A DNA stretch of 64,000 nt, from NCBI RefSeq assembly GCF_016592435.1, contig NZ_AP014545.1:2054693-2118692 (forward strand), in the 5' to 3' direction. Of this stretch, positions 46,893 through 54,823 are shown one piece after another; the first letter of the stretch is position 1, and each line of letters opens with the position of its first letter. The stretch comes from Amphritea japonica ATCC BAA-1530. Lineage in GTDB: Bacteria; Pseudomonadota; Gammaproteobacteria; Pseudomonadales; Balneatricaceae. The notes under the pieces are model-generated. The model was not told the DNA's origin. It worked only from the letters and a program-made list of their open reading frames with translations, and ran no database searches. Made by a program: the position numbers and the translations under genes.

Positions 46893-47297
46893 ATGTCTCT
46901 TAATGCCGCACTTCGTCTTCTGGCAGGAAGCGTAATTCTGTTAAGCCTAGCTTTAGGTACTTATATGCACCCTGCCTGGTACTACCTAACCGGGTTCGTC
47001 GGTCTTAACCTTTTACAGTCTGGATTCACTAAATGGTGCCCGGCCATCACCGCCTTTCGTATGCTGAAGTTAACAGAGCAAAGCTGCGACACAGGCATGA
47101 GCATTCATCAGGGTGTTCGCATTATCGCAGGCACTGGTGTTCTCCTGACAGTAGCAGCGTTTATGTTCTTTGCTGCCCCCCAGTGGATTCTCTATCTAAC
47201 AGCGGCATTTGGTGCCAGTCTGCTTCAATCTGCATTTACTGGATGGTGCCCTGCCTTCACCATCGCCGGACTTATCGGCTTCAAAAAAGCAGCTTAA
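46893..47297 (+). CDS. Tandem DUF2892 (YgaP-type) inner-membrane protein
   Basis: A 134-residue protein made of two DUF2892 units, each a helical hairpin. The first is LNAALRLLAGSVILLSLALG followed by GFVGLNLLQSGFTKWCPAITAF. The second is QGVRIIAGTGVLLTV followed by FGASLLQSAFTGWCPAFTIAG. Both carry the conserved WCPA cysteine. In E. coli YgaP this module is fused to a rhodanese and its gene neighbours ygaV (ArsR type). Here it stands alone with an ArsR-like operator. The exact role is unknown; a link to sulfane sulfur is inferred. Confidence 0.88.
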   Translation: MSLNAALRLLAGSVILLSLALGTYMHPAWYYLTGFVGLNLLQSGFTKWCPAITAFRMLKLTEQSCDTGMSIHQGVRIIAGTGVLLTVAAFMFFAAPQWILYLTAAFGASLLQSAFTGWCPAFTIAGLIGFKKAA

Positions 47298-47344
47298 GCA
47301 TTCGATTTCAAGAAGATATTCTCACCGAGTCAGCGCTTATTATT

Positions 47345-47380
47345 AATGATAAATGCCGCTTCCGCGGCATTTATCATTTT
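47345..47380 (+). terminator. Terminator of the DUF2892 gene
   Basis: A 15-bp perfect stem (47345-47359 with 47364-47378) and loop TTCC, ending in TTTT. It is a strong hairpin 47 bases after the stop. Confidence 0.9.
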
Positions 47381-47473
47381 AATACCCCAGGATTACCCAA
47401 TCCGGTAACTGAGCGGCTTCCCATGCACCCTCTCCATGAGTAGGATAAGCACATTGGGCAAAGGAGAGACCGG

Positions 47474-48757
47474 GTGCTGCTTTACAATCTGCAGAAAATT
47501 CTTAAGCTGATGTTGCCTGGCTTCATTCTGCTGTCACTGTCGCCCTTCATTCACAGTCAGCTTAACAACCTTACTTTTGGACAACAGCAACTACTGGGCT
47601 ATATTCCCCCATTACTTGCCTTACTCTCATTAACGCTCTGCATCAGCTTTAACCAGAGTCGACTGCTACTCTCGACACTCAATCTAACTGGATTATTCTT
47701 ACTGATACAAGATCAGTTGCAAAGCAGCCTGAACCAGCCAGGAAACTTCGTATTATTCAGTTTGGTCAGTCTTCTTTTTCCAGTGCTTCAGCTATTTATT
47801 GCCTTCATACCGGAACGAGGCTTGAGCCTTCGCTGGATTCTCAGATACACCCCGGTGGTACTCAGCGGGTATGCCATACTGTGGCTTGCAGCTCAGAGCA
47901 ACGCACTCGCTCATTGGCTTACATCTTTGCCAATGGGATTAATTCAGATGTTTGCCGACCCTTATTTACTTAGCCAATGGACAACCTTCGCCTTCAGTTT
48001 ATCTATCCTGTTGAGCCTACTCATTCTTTGGTTTCGAGGCACTCTGGCCGATGCTTGCCTGGTATTAGTAACGCTTGCGGTTGCCGTTATGCTGGCCTTA
48101 TTCAGTGAGTCCAATATTTCAGCCTTGAGCAGCAGTCTGTCACTGATACTGATACTTTTTACCGTTCTATTTAACTCCTACAGTATGGCGTTTATCGATG
48201 AGCTTACCGGCTTGCCTGGGCGACGGGCGCTGGAAAACACACTCAATAGCGCTGGCCGTCATTACACCCTCGCGATGGTAGATATCGATCATTTTAAAAA
48301 ATTCAATGATACGTACGGTCATGATGTAGGAGATCAGGTATTAAGAATGGTTGCCAGTCAGATGCGTCAGGCTGCCCGCGGAGCCACTGTTTATCGCTAC
48401 GGAGGCGAAGAGTTCACTATCGTGTTCAAACGAATGGATGAAGTCAAAGCGATTGAAATTGCAGAGAAAGTAAGAACCAGCGTTGCTGAATACCCTATGC
48501 AGATTCGCGATCAAAACCGGCCTGGCGATGAAAAACAGGGGCGTAAGCAGCGAGGCCGAAAAAATAAAGATGATGGCACCGCTCAGGTCACTATCAGTAT
48601 CGGTCTGTGCCAAAAAATGAATGACCACAAAGATAGCCAGTCTGTTATTAAACAAGCCGACGAAGCGCTCTATCTTGCCAAACAACAAGGTCGAAACCGT
48701 TCAGTGGCCTGTCACATAGCTCAACCCCGTAAACGTAGAACTGTCGCGGCAACATGA
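47474..48757 (+). CDS. Membrane-bound diguanylate cyclase
   Basis: A 427-residue protein with about eight N-terminal TM helices (to about residue 237), then a GGDEF domain with DELTGLPGRRALE and active site RYGGEEF. The C-terminal half contains an unusual Lys/Arg-rich insertion (GDEKQGRKQRGRKNKD) inside the cyclase domain before VTISIGL, and a basic tail. It starts with GTG, preceded by AAGGAGAG. No inhibitory RxxD site is seen. It resembles cyclases with an integral-membrane sensing domain. Confidence 0.93.
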   Translation: MLLYNLQKILKLMLPGFILLSLSPFIHSQLNNLTFGQQQLLGYIPPLLALLSLTLCISFNQSRLLLSTLNLTGLFLLIQDQLQSSLNQPGNFVLFSLVSLLFPVLQLFIAFIPERGLSLRWILRYTPVVLSGYAILWLAAQSNALAHWLTSLPMGLIQMFADPYLLSQWTTFAFSLSILLSLLILWFRGTLADACLVLVTLAVAVMLALFSESNISALSSSLSLILILFTVLFNSYSMAFIDELTGLPGRRALENTLNSAGRHYTLAMVDIDHFKKFNDTYGHDVGDQVLRMVASQMRQAARGATVYRYGGEEFTIVFKRMDEVKAIEIAEKVRTSVAEYPMQIRDQNRPGDEKQGRKQRGRKNKDDGTAQVTISIGLCQKMNDHKDSQSVIKQADEALYLAKQQGRNRSVACHIAQPRKRRTVAAT

Positions 48758-48860
48758 ATATGTTTCACACATGTAATCGGTTTATCTGCCGATAACCAAT
48801 CTACTCTTTAGGTGAACTACAACATTATTGTGGTCCTGAAACTCAAACGGAGGACCGGGA

Positions 48861-49418
48861 ATGGAAATCAAATCAACACAGAATCAACCAGCGGCAGATG
48901 CGAACCTGGCAACAAAACAATCCCAGGCTGTACTCGATAAAGACGTACAGAACAGGGCAATCCTCCAAGCCTCTCTGGATGTCAGTATATCTTCAGGTAA
49001 TGATTCTCTGGCTCTGCTATACAGCAGCGTAGTCAGTGAACTCAATCAAGTGCTTGAAGCGGACATGGGACCTTCTGCTATACAAAAAGCTTACGACTCT
49101 GGGGTGGACATGAGCCCTGCAGCCACAGCGGAACGCATTGTCGGATTAAGCGCTAACTTTTTCAGCAGTTATCAGGACCAGCACCCCGAGATGGATTACG
49201 AAACTCAGGTACGCAGCTTCGTTGAGTTGATTGCTGGCGGTATAGATCAGGGTTTTAGTGAAGCCCGCGACATTCTCGATGGCTTACAAGTTCTGGAAGG
49301 TGATATCGCCTCTAACATTGATACCACTTATGATCTGGTTCAGGAAAAGCTAACCGCGCTGATCGATACATTGCTCAACCCTGAGGTAAGCGAAGGAGAT
49401 ACTGCAGTACCCGAGTAG
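48861..49418 (+). CDS. DUF5610 family protein
   Basis: A 185-residue soluble, mostly helical protein. SLALLYSSVVSELNQVLEADMGPSAIQKAYDSG (in part) and GGIDQGFSEARDILDGLQVLEGDIASNIDTTYDLV match what I recall of DUF5610, a gammaproteobacterial family of unknown function. GGAGG precedes the ATG. It ends at the hairpin at 49441. Confidence 0.85.
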   Translation: MEIKSTQNQPAADANLATKQSQAVLDKDVQNRAILQASLDVSISSGNDSLALLYSSVVSELNQVLEADMGPSAIQKAYDSGVDMSPAATAERIVGLSANFFSSYQDQHPEMDYETQVRSFVELIAGGIDQGFSEARDILDGLQVLEGDIASNIDTTYDLVQEKLTALIDTLLNPEVSEGDTAVPE

Positions 49419-49440
49419 TACGCTCACGCCAAGTAAAAAC

Positions 49441-49469
49441 AAATAAACCGGGCAACGTCCGGTTTATTT
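49441..49469. terminator. Bidirectional hairpin between DUF5610 and the outer-membrane barrel gene
   Basis: An 11-bp perfect stem AAATAAACCGG/CCGGTTTATTT with a 7-base loop, suitable for ending both convergent transcripts. Confidence 0.85.
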
Positions 49470-49492
49470 ATTTGCGCGCTGCACTACCCCTA

Positions 49493-50842
49493 TCAGAACG
49501 CATATCGAATCCGGCCATAAACATTACTCGCATCTTCAAACTGACCGAAAAAAGTATGCGATTTCTCCCCACCAAAAACATTGGCTCCAACCACTATATT
49601 CAGATTATCACTGTAGCGATAAGTAACCGTTGGACGAATAAAGTAATCGTCGTCACTGGGTGAATAATAGGTAAATAGTGAGCCAATCAGGTTGTCCTGA
49701 AGCATTCGATAGTTGAGCCTGACGGTATACAGATAACGATTCTTTGCCGGGTTATAAGGCGACGCTGAAGCTTTCTTCAGGGCTGTATAGTCCTGCGTTT
49801 GTTCCAGGTAATACTGTAAACCCAGGGTTAGCCTGGGCAGTAACTCCCGCTCGTATCCCAGCAAGAAACGAAACTGATCATTAGGTTTCAACGGATTGTT
49901 ACCGGCGCTGTCCTCTGCCAGATGCCAGGCAATTTCAGCATTTGCTAAGCCGGTGCCAAGATTTCCCCGCACACTGGCGCCGAACACATCCAATCGGGTA
50001 AATTCCGGCTGTCCGGTTGCACTCAGGGCATTCGGTTGCTTCTGAAAGCCTCGGTAGCCATACAGAGCCCACTCGGTACCGCGGGCATTTCCGGCAAGGC
50101 GGGTGGCAAATTCGCCGTTGGCAAAACTATTTGCCGGATCCTCAGCAACAATACGCCCGGAAGGTGCTGCAACGTTCTCCCCTGTCTGAGGCGAAAACCA
50201 GGAGAAACGTTCGCCATTTATAAACCTGTCCGAGGTAAACACTGGCACCCACACCAACTCTAAACTGGCTGAGTCGCCGTAATAACTTGTTTTAGCACCC
50301 GCCACCGGCGCTTTAAGGTACTCGGTATCTCGCCCGGAAAAATAAGACTGCCAGTCTTTAGGAAACATATCATTCAGAAACAATAGGTCTCCGGTACCCC
50401 AGGTGAGTACCTGCTGGCCAATTTTGACATCGGTGCGCTCTGTGATCCCGAAAGTATATGACGCTTCGCGAAGGTCTGCCCGGGTTCCCTGTACAACCCC
50501 ATCGGCATACAGGTCTGCCTTAATGGTATAGCGGTTATCTCCAATAAAACCGGTTGTTTCCAGTCGTAAACGAAGATCGGCCAGGGTCGCATCATCAACA
50601 GCGGAAAATTGCTCGTCAACGGCAGAATCTTCCTGAAGCCTCATTCCCAGCGCCGTTTCAACAAACCCATGCCAGTTACTACCGCTCTGCTCTTCTGTCC
50701 AGCTATCGTCATTCCAGCTCTCATCACCCCAGTCGTCACCGTTCGACGTTTCACGGACTGACTCATTAACAGCCTCTTGGGCGAGAACCGCTGGCGTTGA
50801 AAGCGCTATAGCGGCCATCAGAGGCCAGTATTTTATTGTCAT
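49493..50842 (-). CDS. Outer-membrane beta-barrel protein of the RND export operon
   Basis: A 449-residue protein with a signal peptide (cleavage near VLA|QE, residue 21). A peculiar Asp/Trp-rich linker (residues 35-57, four Trp) follows. After it come alternating beta strands ending with an aromatic C-terminus (YGRIRYAF), the outer-membrane insertion signal. It resembles DUF1302-like barrels that accompany MMPL-type permeases. Start at ATG 50842, 20 bases after the LolA-fold gene; a longer frame overlaps that gene and lacks support. The substrate is unknown. Confidence 0.85.
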   Translation of the reverse strand: MTIKYWPLMAAIALSTPAVLAQEAVNESVRETSNGDDWGDESWNDDSWTEEQSGSNWHGFVETALGMRLQEDSAVDEQFSAVDDATLADLRLRLETTGFIGDNRYTIKADLYADGVVQGTRADLREASYTFGITERTDVKIGQQVLTWGTGDLLFLNDMFPKDWQSYFSGRDTEYLKAPVAGAKTSYYGDSASLELVWVPVFTSDRFINGERFSWFSPQTGENVAAPSGRIVAEDPANSFANGEFATRLAGNARGTEWALYGYRGFQKQPNALSATGQPEFTRLDVFGASVRGNLGTGLANAEIAWHLAEDSAGNNPLKPNDQFRFLLGYERELLPRLTLGLQYYLEQTQDYTALKKASASPYNPAKNRYLYTVRLNYRMLQDNLIGSLFTYYSPSDDDYFIRPTVTYRYSDNLNIVVGANVFGGEKSHTFFGQFEDASNVYGRIRYAF

Positions 50843-50862
50843 TATCTCAGACCCGTTTAATG

Positions 50863-51669
50863 TTACTCTGGACGCTTCAACCACTGACGCGGTGGATTGC
50901 GCAGTGAACGTTCAGAAAAGACAGAGCTTTCCATGCCCATATCATAGCGAATAAATCGAAACTCCATGGTCGTGCTCGCACCACTGATAAGATCGCTCAC
51001 CCGTGATTTTGTCACGGTAGGAATTCCCTGCACCTCTTTTGTACCCAGGACTTCGACCCGACGATAGAGCTTGTCACTACTGTCGTAATACTCTATTTTC
51101 ACCGGCAACATACTGACCTTCTCAATCCATACCTGATACCGGCTAAATTCGACTGAATTAGCATCTTTAGGCGTATTTTCTACCAGGTAATACTTTTCTG
51201 TCGTTTCTATCAGCCGATGATTATCGTCATCAGAATTACGACCTGAAACATCCTCGTAGAAATAGTGTGAACCGACAAAACTGGTACGTTTATCTCCGGC
51301 AGAGATCCGCTTCACCAGATCAAGTCCCGGCAGATAGAGCCAGCGATCATCGTCACCCTGTGCATGTTTCTCAACCAGAAAAACAGTATTGCGAACATCC
51401 GCTGGTCGGCTAAATACCACGAGGAACTGCTGATCGCCGCCATCTTCATGATCCCGCCGCAGAATAGTAAACTGGCGCTGCTGCTTTCTCCCCTGCGCAT
51501 CCTCAATCACCATCCGAGCTTCGGAACGGCCATCATCGCCTTGATAGTAGGCAGCCAGAGTCGCCTGGTTGATAATGACATTTACATCCGTCAGATCTTC
51601 AGCCCAGACCGCTGTCGTAAACAGCATTGTCAGTGATATCGAAAAAATTGAAGCCAGTTGCTTAAACAT
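50863..51669 (-). CDS. LolA-fold outer-membrane lipoprotein-sorting protein
   Basis: A 268-residue periplasmic protein with signal peptide (cleavage near VWA|ED). It matches the 'outer membrane lipoprotein-sorting protein' family found next to MMPL/RND permeases: FLVVFSRPADVRNTVFLVEKH, RWLYLPGLDLVKRISAGDKRTSFVGSHYFYEDVSGR in part, and VWIEKVSMLPVKIEYYD. It likely carries a hydrophobic cargo between the permease and the barrel. GGAGA precedes its ATG. It overlaps the RND gene by eight bases. Confidence 0.9.
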   Translation of the reverse strand: MFKQLASIFSISLTMLFTTAVWAEDLTDVNVIINQATLAAYYQGDDGRSEARMVIEDAQGRKQQRQFTILRRDHEDGGDQQFLVVFSRPADVRNTVFLVEKHAQGDDDRWLYLPGLDLVKRISAGDKRTSFVGSHYFYEDVSGRNSDDDNHRLIETTEKYYLVENTPKDANSVEFSRYQVWIEKVSMLPVKIEYYDSSDKLYRRVEVLGTKEVQGIPTVTKSRVSDLISGASTTMEFRFIRYDMGMESSVFSERSLRNPPRQWLKRPE

Positions 51670-54220
51670 GGTGAGTCTCCTTTCTAGCTGGCTTTACGCC
51701 AAACAGAGCATCTTTGTTACTAATCAGTTGCATCACCGCAGGCAACAGCATGACTGTCACTGCTGCGGATACCGCCATAATCGTTGCCAGAAAGAAACCA
51801 ACGGTAATATAGGGTACCAGTGGAGCAAACAGTAAGGGCGTAAAGCCGATAGCAATAACCACCGCATTACGACTGATTGCCCGGGAAGGCCCTTTATATA
51901 CTTCAGCTACGGTCTGCTGCCAATCTCCACATTCCCGATATATCGCCCGGGTACGTTCAAGAAAATGAATCGCAAAATCTACCGATAAGCCCAGTGTTAA
52001 CGCTGATAAAACCGCAATCGGCATATCATAGTCTTTACCCACTAGTCCGATCAGCCCGTATATAAACAATATAGTGACCGTCAGCGGTAACATTGATAGC
52101 AGGCCGATTTTGACTGAACGGAATAGCAACATCATCATCAGCAACACCATCAAAAAGGCCCCCATCAGACTGTTTAACATGCCGTTAACCATCTCATCCT
52201 GCCAAACCACATTGATGTAAGTCAGTCCCGCCCAATTGAGCTCAACCCCCTGAGGCAAAGGATTCCCTTCTACATAGTCTTCAACAAGGGCCAGCACCTC
52301 ACTCATATCCTGATTATCACCACTACTAAGCTGCAGCCACAAAGTAGTAGAACGATAGTCCGGAGTCACCATATGCCACAGATCATCAGGTCGGTGCGAA
52401 CCCTGGAAGCTCAGGACTGTCTGCGCCGCCGCTGCAGCGGATGGCGGTAGTCGGTAAAACTCTGTTTCACCACCCTGCAATTCGCGGTATACGGTTTTTA
52501 ACAGCGTAGGCAAACCATTACTCTTACCGATATAGTCAGACTGATCCAGATAGCTTTGAAGATTATCCAGATAGGTTACTGCCTCAGGCGTCAGGAAATA
52601 TTTACTGTTGATCTGAGCTTGCTCAGTCATATCAATTAGCGATAGCCAGAGATTTTCATTAGCAGAATCTTCATAGCTTAACTCATCAAAAAGATAAACC
52701 AGCTCATTGGTATATTCAGTAAAATCAGCCGCAGCAGCACCCGTTAACCTGGCTTGCAAATCCACGCCTGCTTCTGATGCGCGAGCCAGAAGTTGCTGAT
52801 TTAATCCGCTTTCCAAATCCCCTTTTTTATCCAGCACAAGAAACGCATTATAGGTTCCCGGAAAATGGTGATTCATCACCTGATCAGCAACCCGCAAGGG
52901 ATGGTCCGGTTTAAACCAGCGCACCGGATTATCATTTATCTGAATCTGCGCCACACCATAACCACTGCCAACCAGAATTAAGATAAATAAAACCAACAGC
53001 GTTTTAGCGCGGGCAATAGAGAAACGGCCCGTAGAGATGAGCAAACGACCCAGCAAAGAACTGTCATCTTCTTCGATATTATGATCTTGCAGCTGAGCCA
53101 TACGCTGAGGCGAAAGGCTGACAATATACGCAGGAACCAGGGTAATCGTTAACAGGAATGCCAGCATAATACCGAACGCCACATGCAGACCGAAAATTTG
53201 TACCGGGGGAATCGGCGTAAAAGCCAGCGAAGCAAAACCAACGGCAGAGGTGATTGATGTGAACAACATCGGTGTAAACAAGTGACTTAAAACATCCGCC
53301 AGTGCTTTTTTCGGATCATCTCCCGGACGATATCTATCGGCAAATTCAGACAGTATGTGCACCGAATCAACCACCGCGATAGGCATTAGAAAAATAGGAA
53401 TCATCGAGCTCATAATATGCACGGTGTATCCTTGCCCAATCAGCAAGCCCATCGTGATAATAACTGAGCCCATCGCCACCAGCATCGGTGCGGTGATCAG
53501 AAGGAAGCTACGGAAAAAGACCCACATCAGAATAAAGATCATGAGTCCGGCCAGAGGTGCTGAGATCGCCATCTGAATAAACATCTCAACGCCAAAAGTA
53601 TCTTCAGCCACCGGTAAGCCTGAGATGTAATACTGATTATTACCGCTCAACTGAGCTATTTCAGACTGGATCTCTCCGGCAATTCGATAGCTTTCAGATT
53701 TCTGCTTAATGGGGATATAGATGCCAGCAGCCTCTCCATCACCCGAAACCAGCGTATTATTCAGCAGAGGCAACCGTTCTACCGATTGGCGAATTTGATC
53801 AATGCCAGCCTGATCTTCAGGTACAGACTTCATCATCCACTCAAAACGGATCGTGCCTGGCGCTTCCTGACCTATATTATCAACACGATCAAGCGACATC
53901 ATATCCTGACCGACAACCCCGTCCATCTGCACAATGGCATCAGACAGTTGCTTCAGTTCAGACAGACTCTCCCGATTAAACACGCCCTTATCGGAGTTGT
54001 TGACCACCCCGACAACGATCATGTCGTGCAATCCGAACCGCTGCTTCACTTCGTCATGAAAAACTCTGGCGGGATTATCATGGGGCAGCATGTTTTCCGG
54101 GTCAGTATCTACCTGAATTGACGGTATCTGAAATCCTGCCAGCGCTGCCAGCAGTATCACCCCGATAAAAACCCATCTAGGGCGATTCATGGCAAGATTC
54201 ATCAGTGTCGATTGGAGCAT
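51662..54220 (-). CDS. RND superfamily (MMPL/HpnN-type) exporter
   Basis: An 852-residue inner-membrane permease with two homologous halves, each a single helix, a large periplasmic loop and five further TM helices. The start IPSIQVDTDPENMLPHDNPARVFHDEV (in part) is typical of MMPL/HpnN transporters for lipids or hydrophobic molecules rather than drug pumps. No membrane-fusion protein is encoded; instead the partners are a LolA-fold protein and a barrel. AGGA lies seven bases before the ATG. Its promoter carries the ATATTA-N8-TAATAT operator. Confidence 0.93.
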   Translation of the reverse strand: MLQSTLMNLAMNRPRWVFIGVILLAALAGFQIPSIQVDTDPENMLPHDNPARVFHDEVKQRFGLHDMIVVGVVNNSDKGVFNRESLSELKQLSDAIVQMDGVVGQDMMSLDRVDNIGQEAPGTIRFEWMMKSVPEDQAGIDQIRQSVERLPLLNNTLVSGDGEAAGIYIPIKQKSESYRIAGEIQSEIAQLSGNNQYYISGLPVAEDTFGVEMFIQMAISAPLAGLMIFILMWVFFRSFLLITAPMLVAMGSVIITMGLLIGQGYTVHIMSSMIPIFLMPIAVVDSVHILSEFADRYRPGDDPKKALADVLSHLFTPMLFTSITSAVGFASLAFTPIPPVQIFGLHVAFGIMLAFLLTITLVPAYIVSLSPQRMAQLQDHNIEEDDSSLLGRLLISTGRFSIARAKTLLVLFILILVGSGYGVAQIQINDNPVRWFKPDHPLRVADQVMNHHFPGTYNAFLVLDKKGDLESGLNQQLLARASEAGVDLQARLTGAAAADFTEYTNELVYLFDELSYEDSANENLWLSLIDMTEQAQINSKYFLTPEAVTYLDNLQSYLDQSDYIGKSNGLPTLLKTVYRELQGGETEFYRLPPSAAAAAQTVLSFQGSHRPDDLWHMVTPDYRSTTLWLQLSSGDNQDMSEVLALVEDYVEGNPLPQGVELNWAGLTYINVVWQDEMVNGMLNSLMGAFLMVLLMMMLLFRSVKIGLLSMLPLTVTILFIYGLIGLVGKDYDMPIAVLSALTLGLSVDFAIHFLERTRAIYRECGDWQQTVAEVYKGPSRAISRNAVVIAIGFTPLLFAPLVPYITVGFFLATIMAVSAAVTVMLLPAVMQLISNKDALFGVKPARKETHHV

Positions 54221-54263
54221 CTGCAGGTCCTGTTTTACTTATAACTAAACGATCAATTTACCC

Positions 54264-54286
54264 ATTATATTAGAATATACTAATAT
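54264..54286 (-). promoter_or_regulatory. ArsR-type operator and -10 of the RND operon
   Basis: ATATTA-N8-TAATAT (54267-54286) is a perfect inverted repeat. On the minus strand TATAAT (54269-54264) overlaps its downstream edge, as at 46824-46848. It lies in the divergent region of the RND operon and the ArsR gene. Confidence 0.78.
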
Positions 54287-54308
54287 TTAAAAGTACTACA
54301 TTAGTAAA

Positions 54309-54337
54309 TTGAGATTTAGCCATCTCTACAGTAGAAT
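54309..54337 (+). promoter_or_regulatory. Sigma-70 promoter of the ArsR-family gene
   Basis: TTGAGA (54309-54314), 17-base spacer, TAGAAT (54332-54337), each 5/6 to consensus; transcript start near 54344. The spacer contains part of the inverted repeat GAGAT-N6-ATCTC (54311-54326). Confidence 0.65.
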
Positions 54338-54432
54338 AACCTATGTATTGTAGGGAAAAATCAAGAAGCTCCAACACCCTGCACGATAATAAGAACAGGC
54401 GGAAAAACAGATTGAATACGGCTACCCAGAAA

Positions 54433-54741
54433 ATGACGCCAGAAACGCTGGCGATGATGAAAGAGAACTCCAGTAAGGCTGCCAAACTGATGAAAGCCTT
54501 AGGTAATGAGAGTCGACTTCTGATTCTCTGTTATCTGGACGGGAAAGAACTTTCAGTGACCGAACTAAATGAGTGTCTGGACCTGAGCCAGTCAGCCCTG
54601 TCGCAACATTTGGCCGTTCTGCGTAAAGATGGCCTGGTCAATACTAGACGAGAGTCACAAACCATCTACTATTCTCTCTCAGGCGATACTGCCACGCGAA
54701 TCATTCACACTCTACATGAGATGTTTTGCCCGACAGTCTGA
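54433..54741 (+). CDS. ArsR/SmtB-family regulator, probable BigR/SqrR-type persulfide sensor
   Basis: A 102-residue winged-helix repressor. ALGNESRLLILCYLDG is the N-terminal helix pair. SVTELNECLDLSQSALSQHLAVLRKDGLV is the recognition region, and TRRESQTIYYSL the wing. Cys33 (LLILCYL) and Cys99 (EMFCPTV) are 66 residues apart, the same spacing as the dithiol of BigR (Cys42/Cys108) and SqrR (Cys41/Cys107). ArsR metal-binding CVC and SmtB His/Asp sets are absent. An extra Cys48 exists. Start uncertain: TTG 54412 also fits; ATG 54343 lies at the predicted transcript start. Confidence 0.9.
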   Translation: MTPETLAMMKENSSKAAKLMKALGNESRLLILCYLDGKELSVTELNECLDLSQSALSQHLAVLRKDGLVNTRRESQTIYYSLSGDTATRIIHTLHEMFCPTV

Positions 54742-54750
54742 TGCTACAAC

Positions 54751-54779
54751 AAAAAACCACCCGGCCAGGTGGTTTTTTT
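54751..54779 (+). terminator. Terminator of the ArsR-family gene
   Basis: CCACC/GGTGG stem flanked by six A and seven T, directly after the stop codon. It could also serve the convergent Pat gene on the other strand. Confidence 0.9.
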
Positions 54780-54823
54780 AGCGCTCAATGGCTGACGCTT
54801 AGCAGCCAGCCTGCAACTAATCT

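Noticed and set aside
54343-54432. N-terminal extension of the ArsR regulator from ATG 54343
   Set aside because: That ATG coincides with the predicted transcription start, and the extension is unlike known ArsR N-termini.
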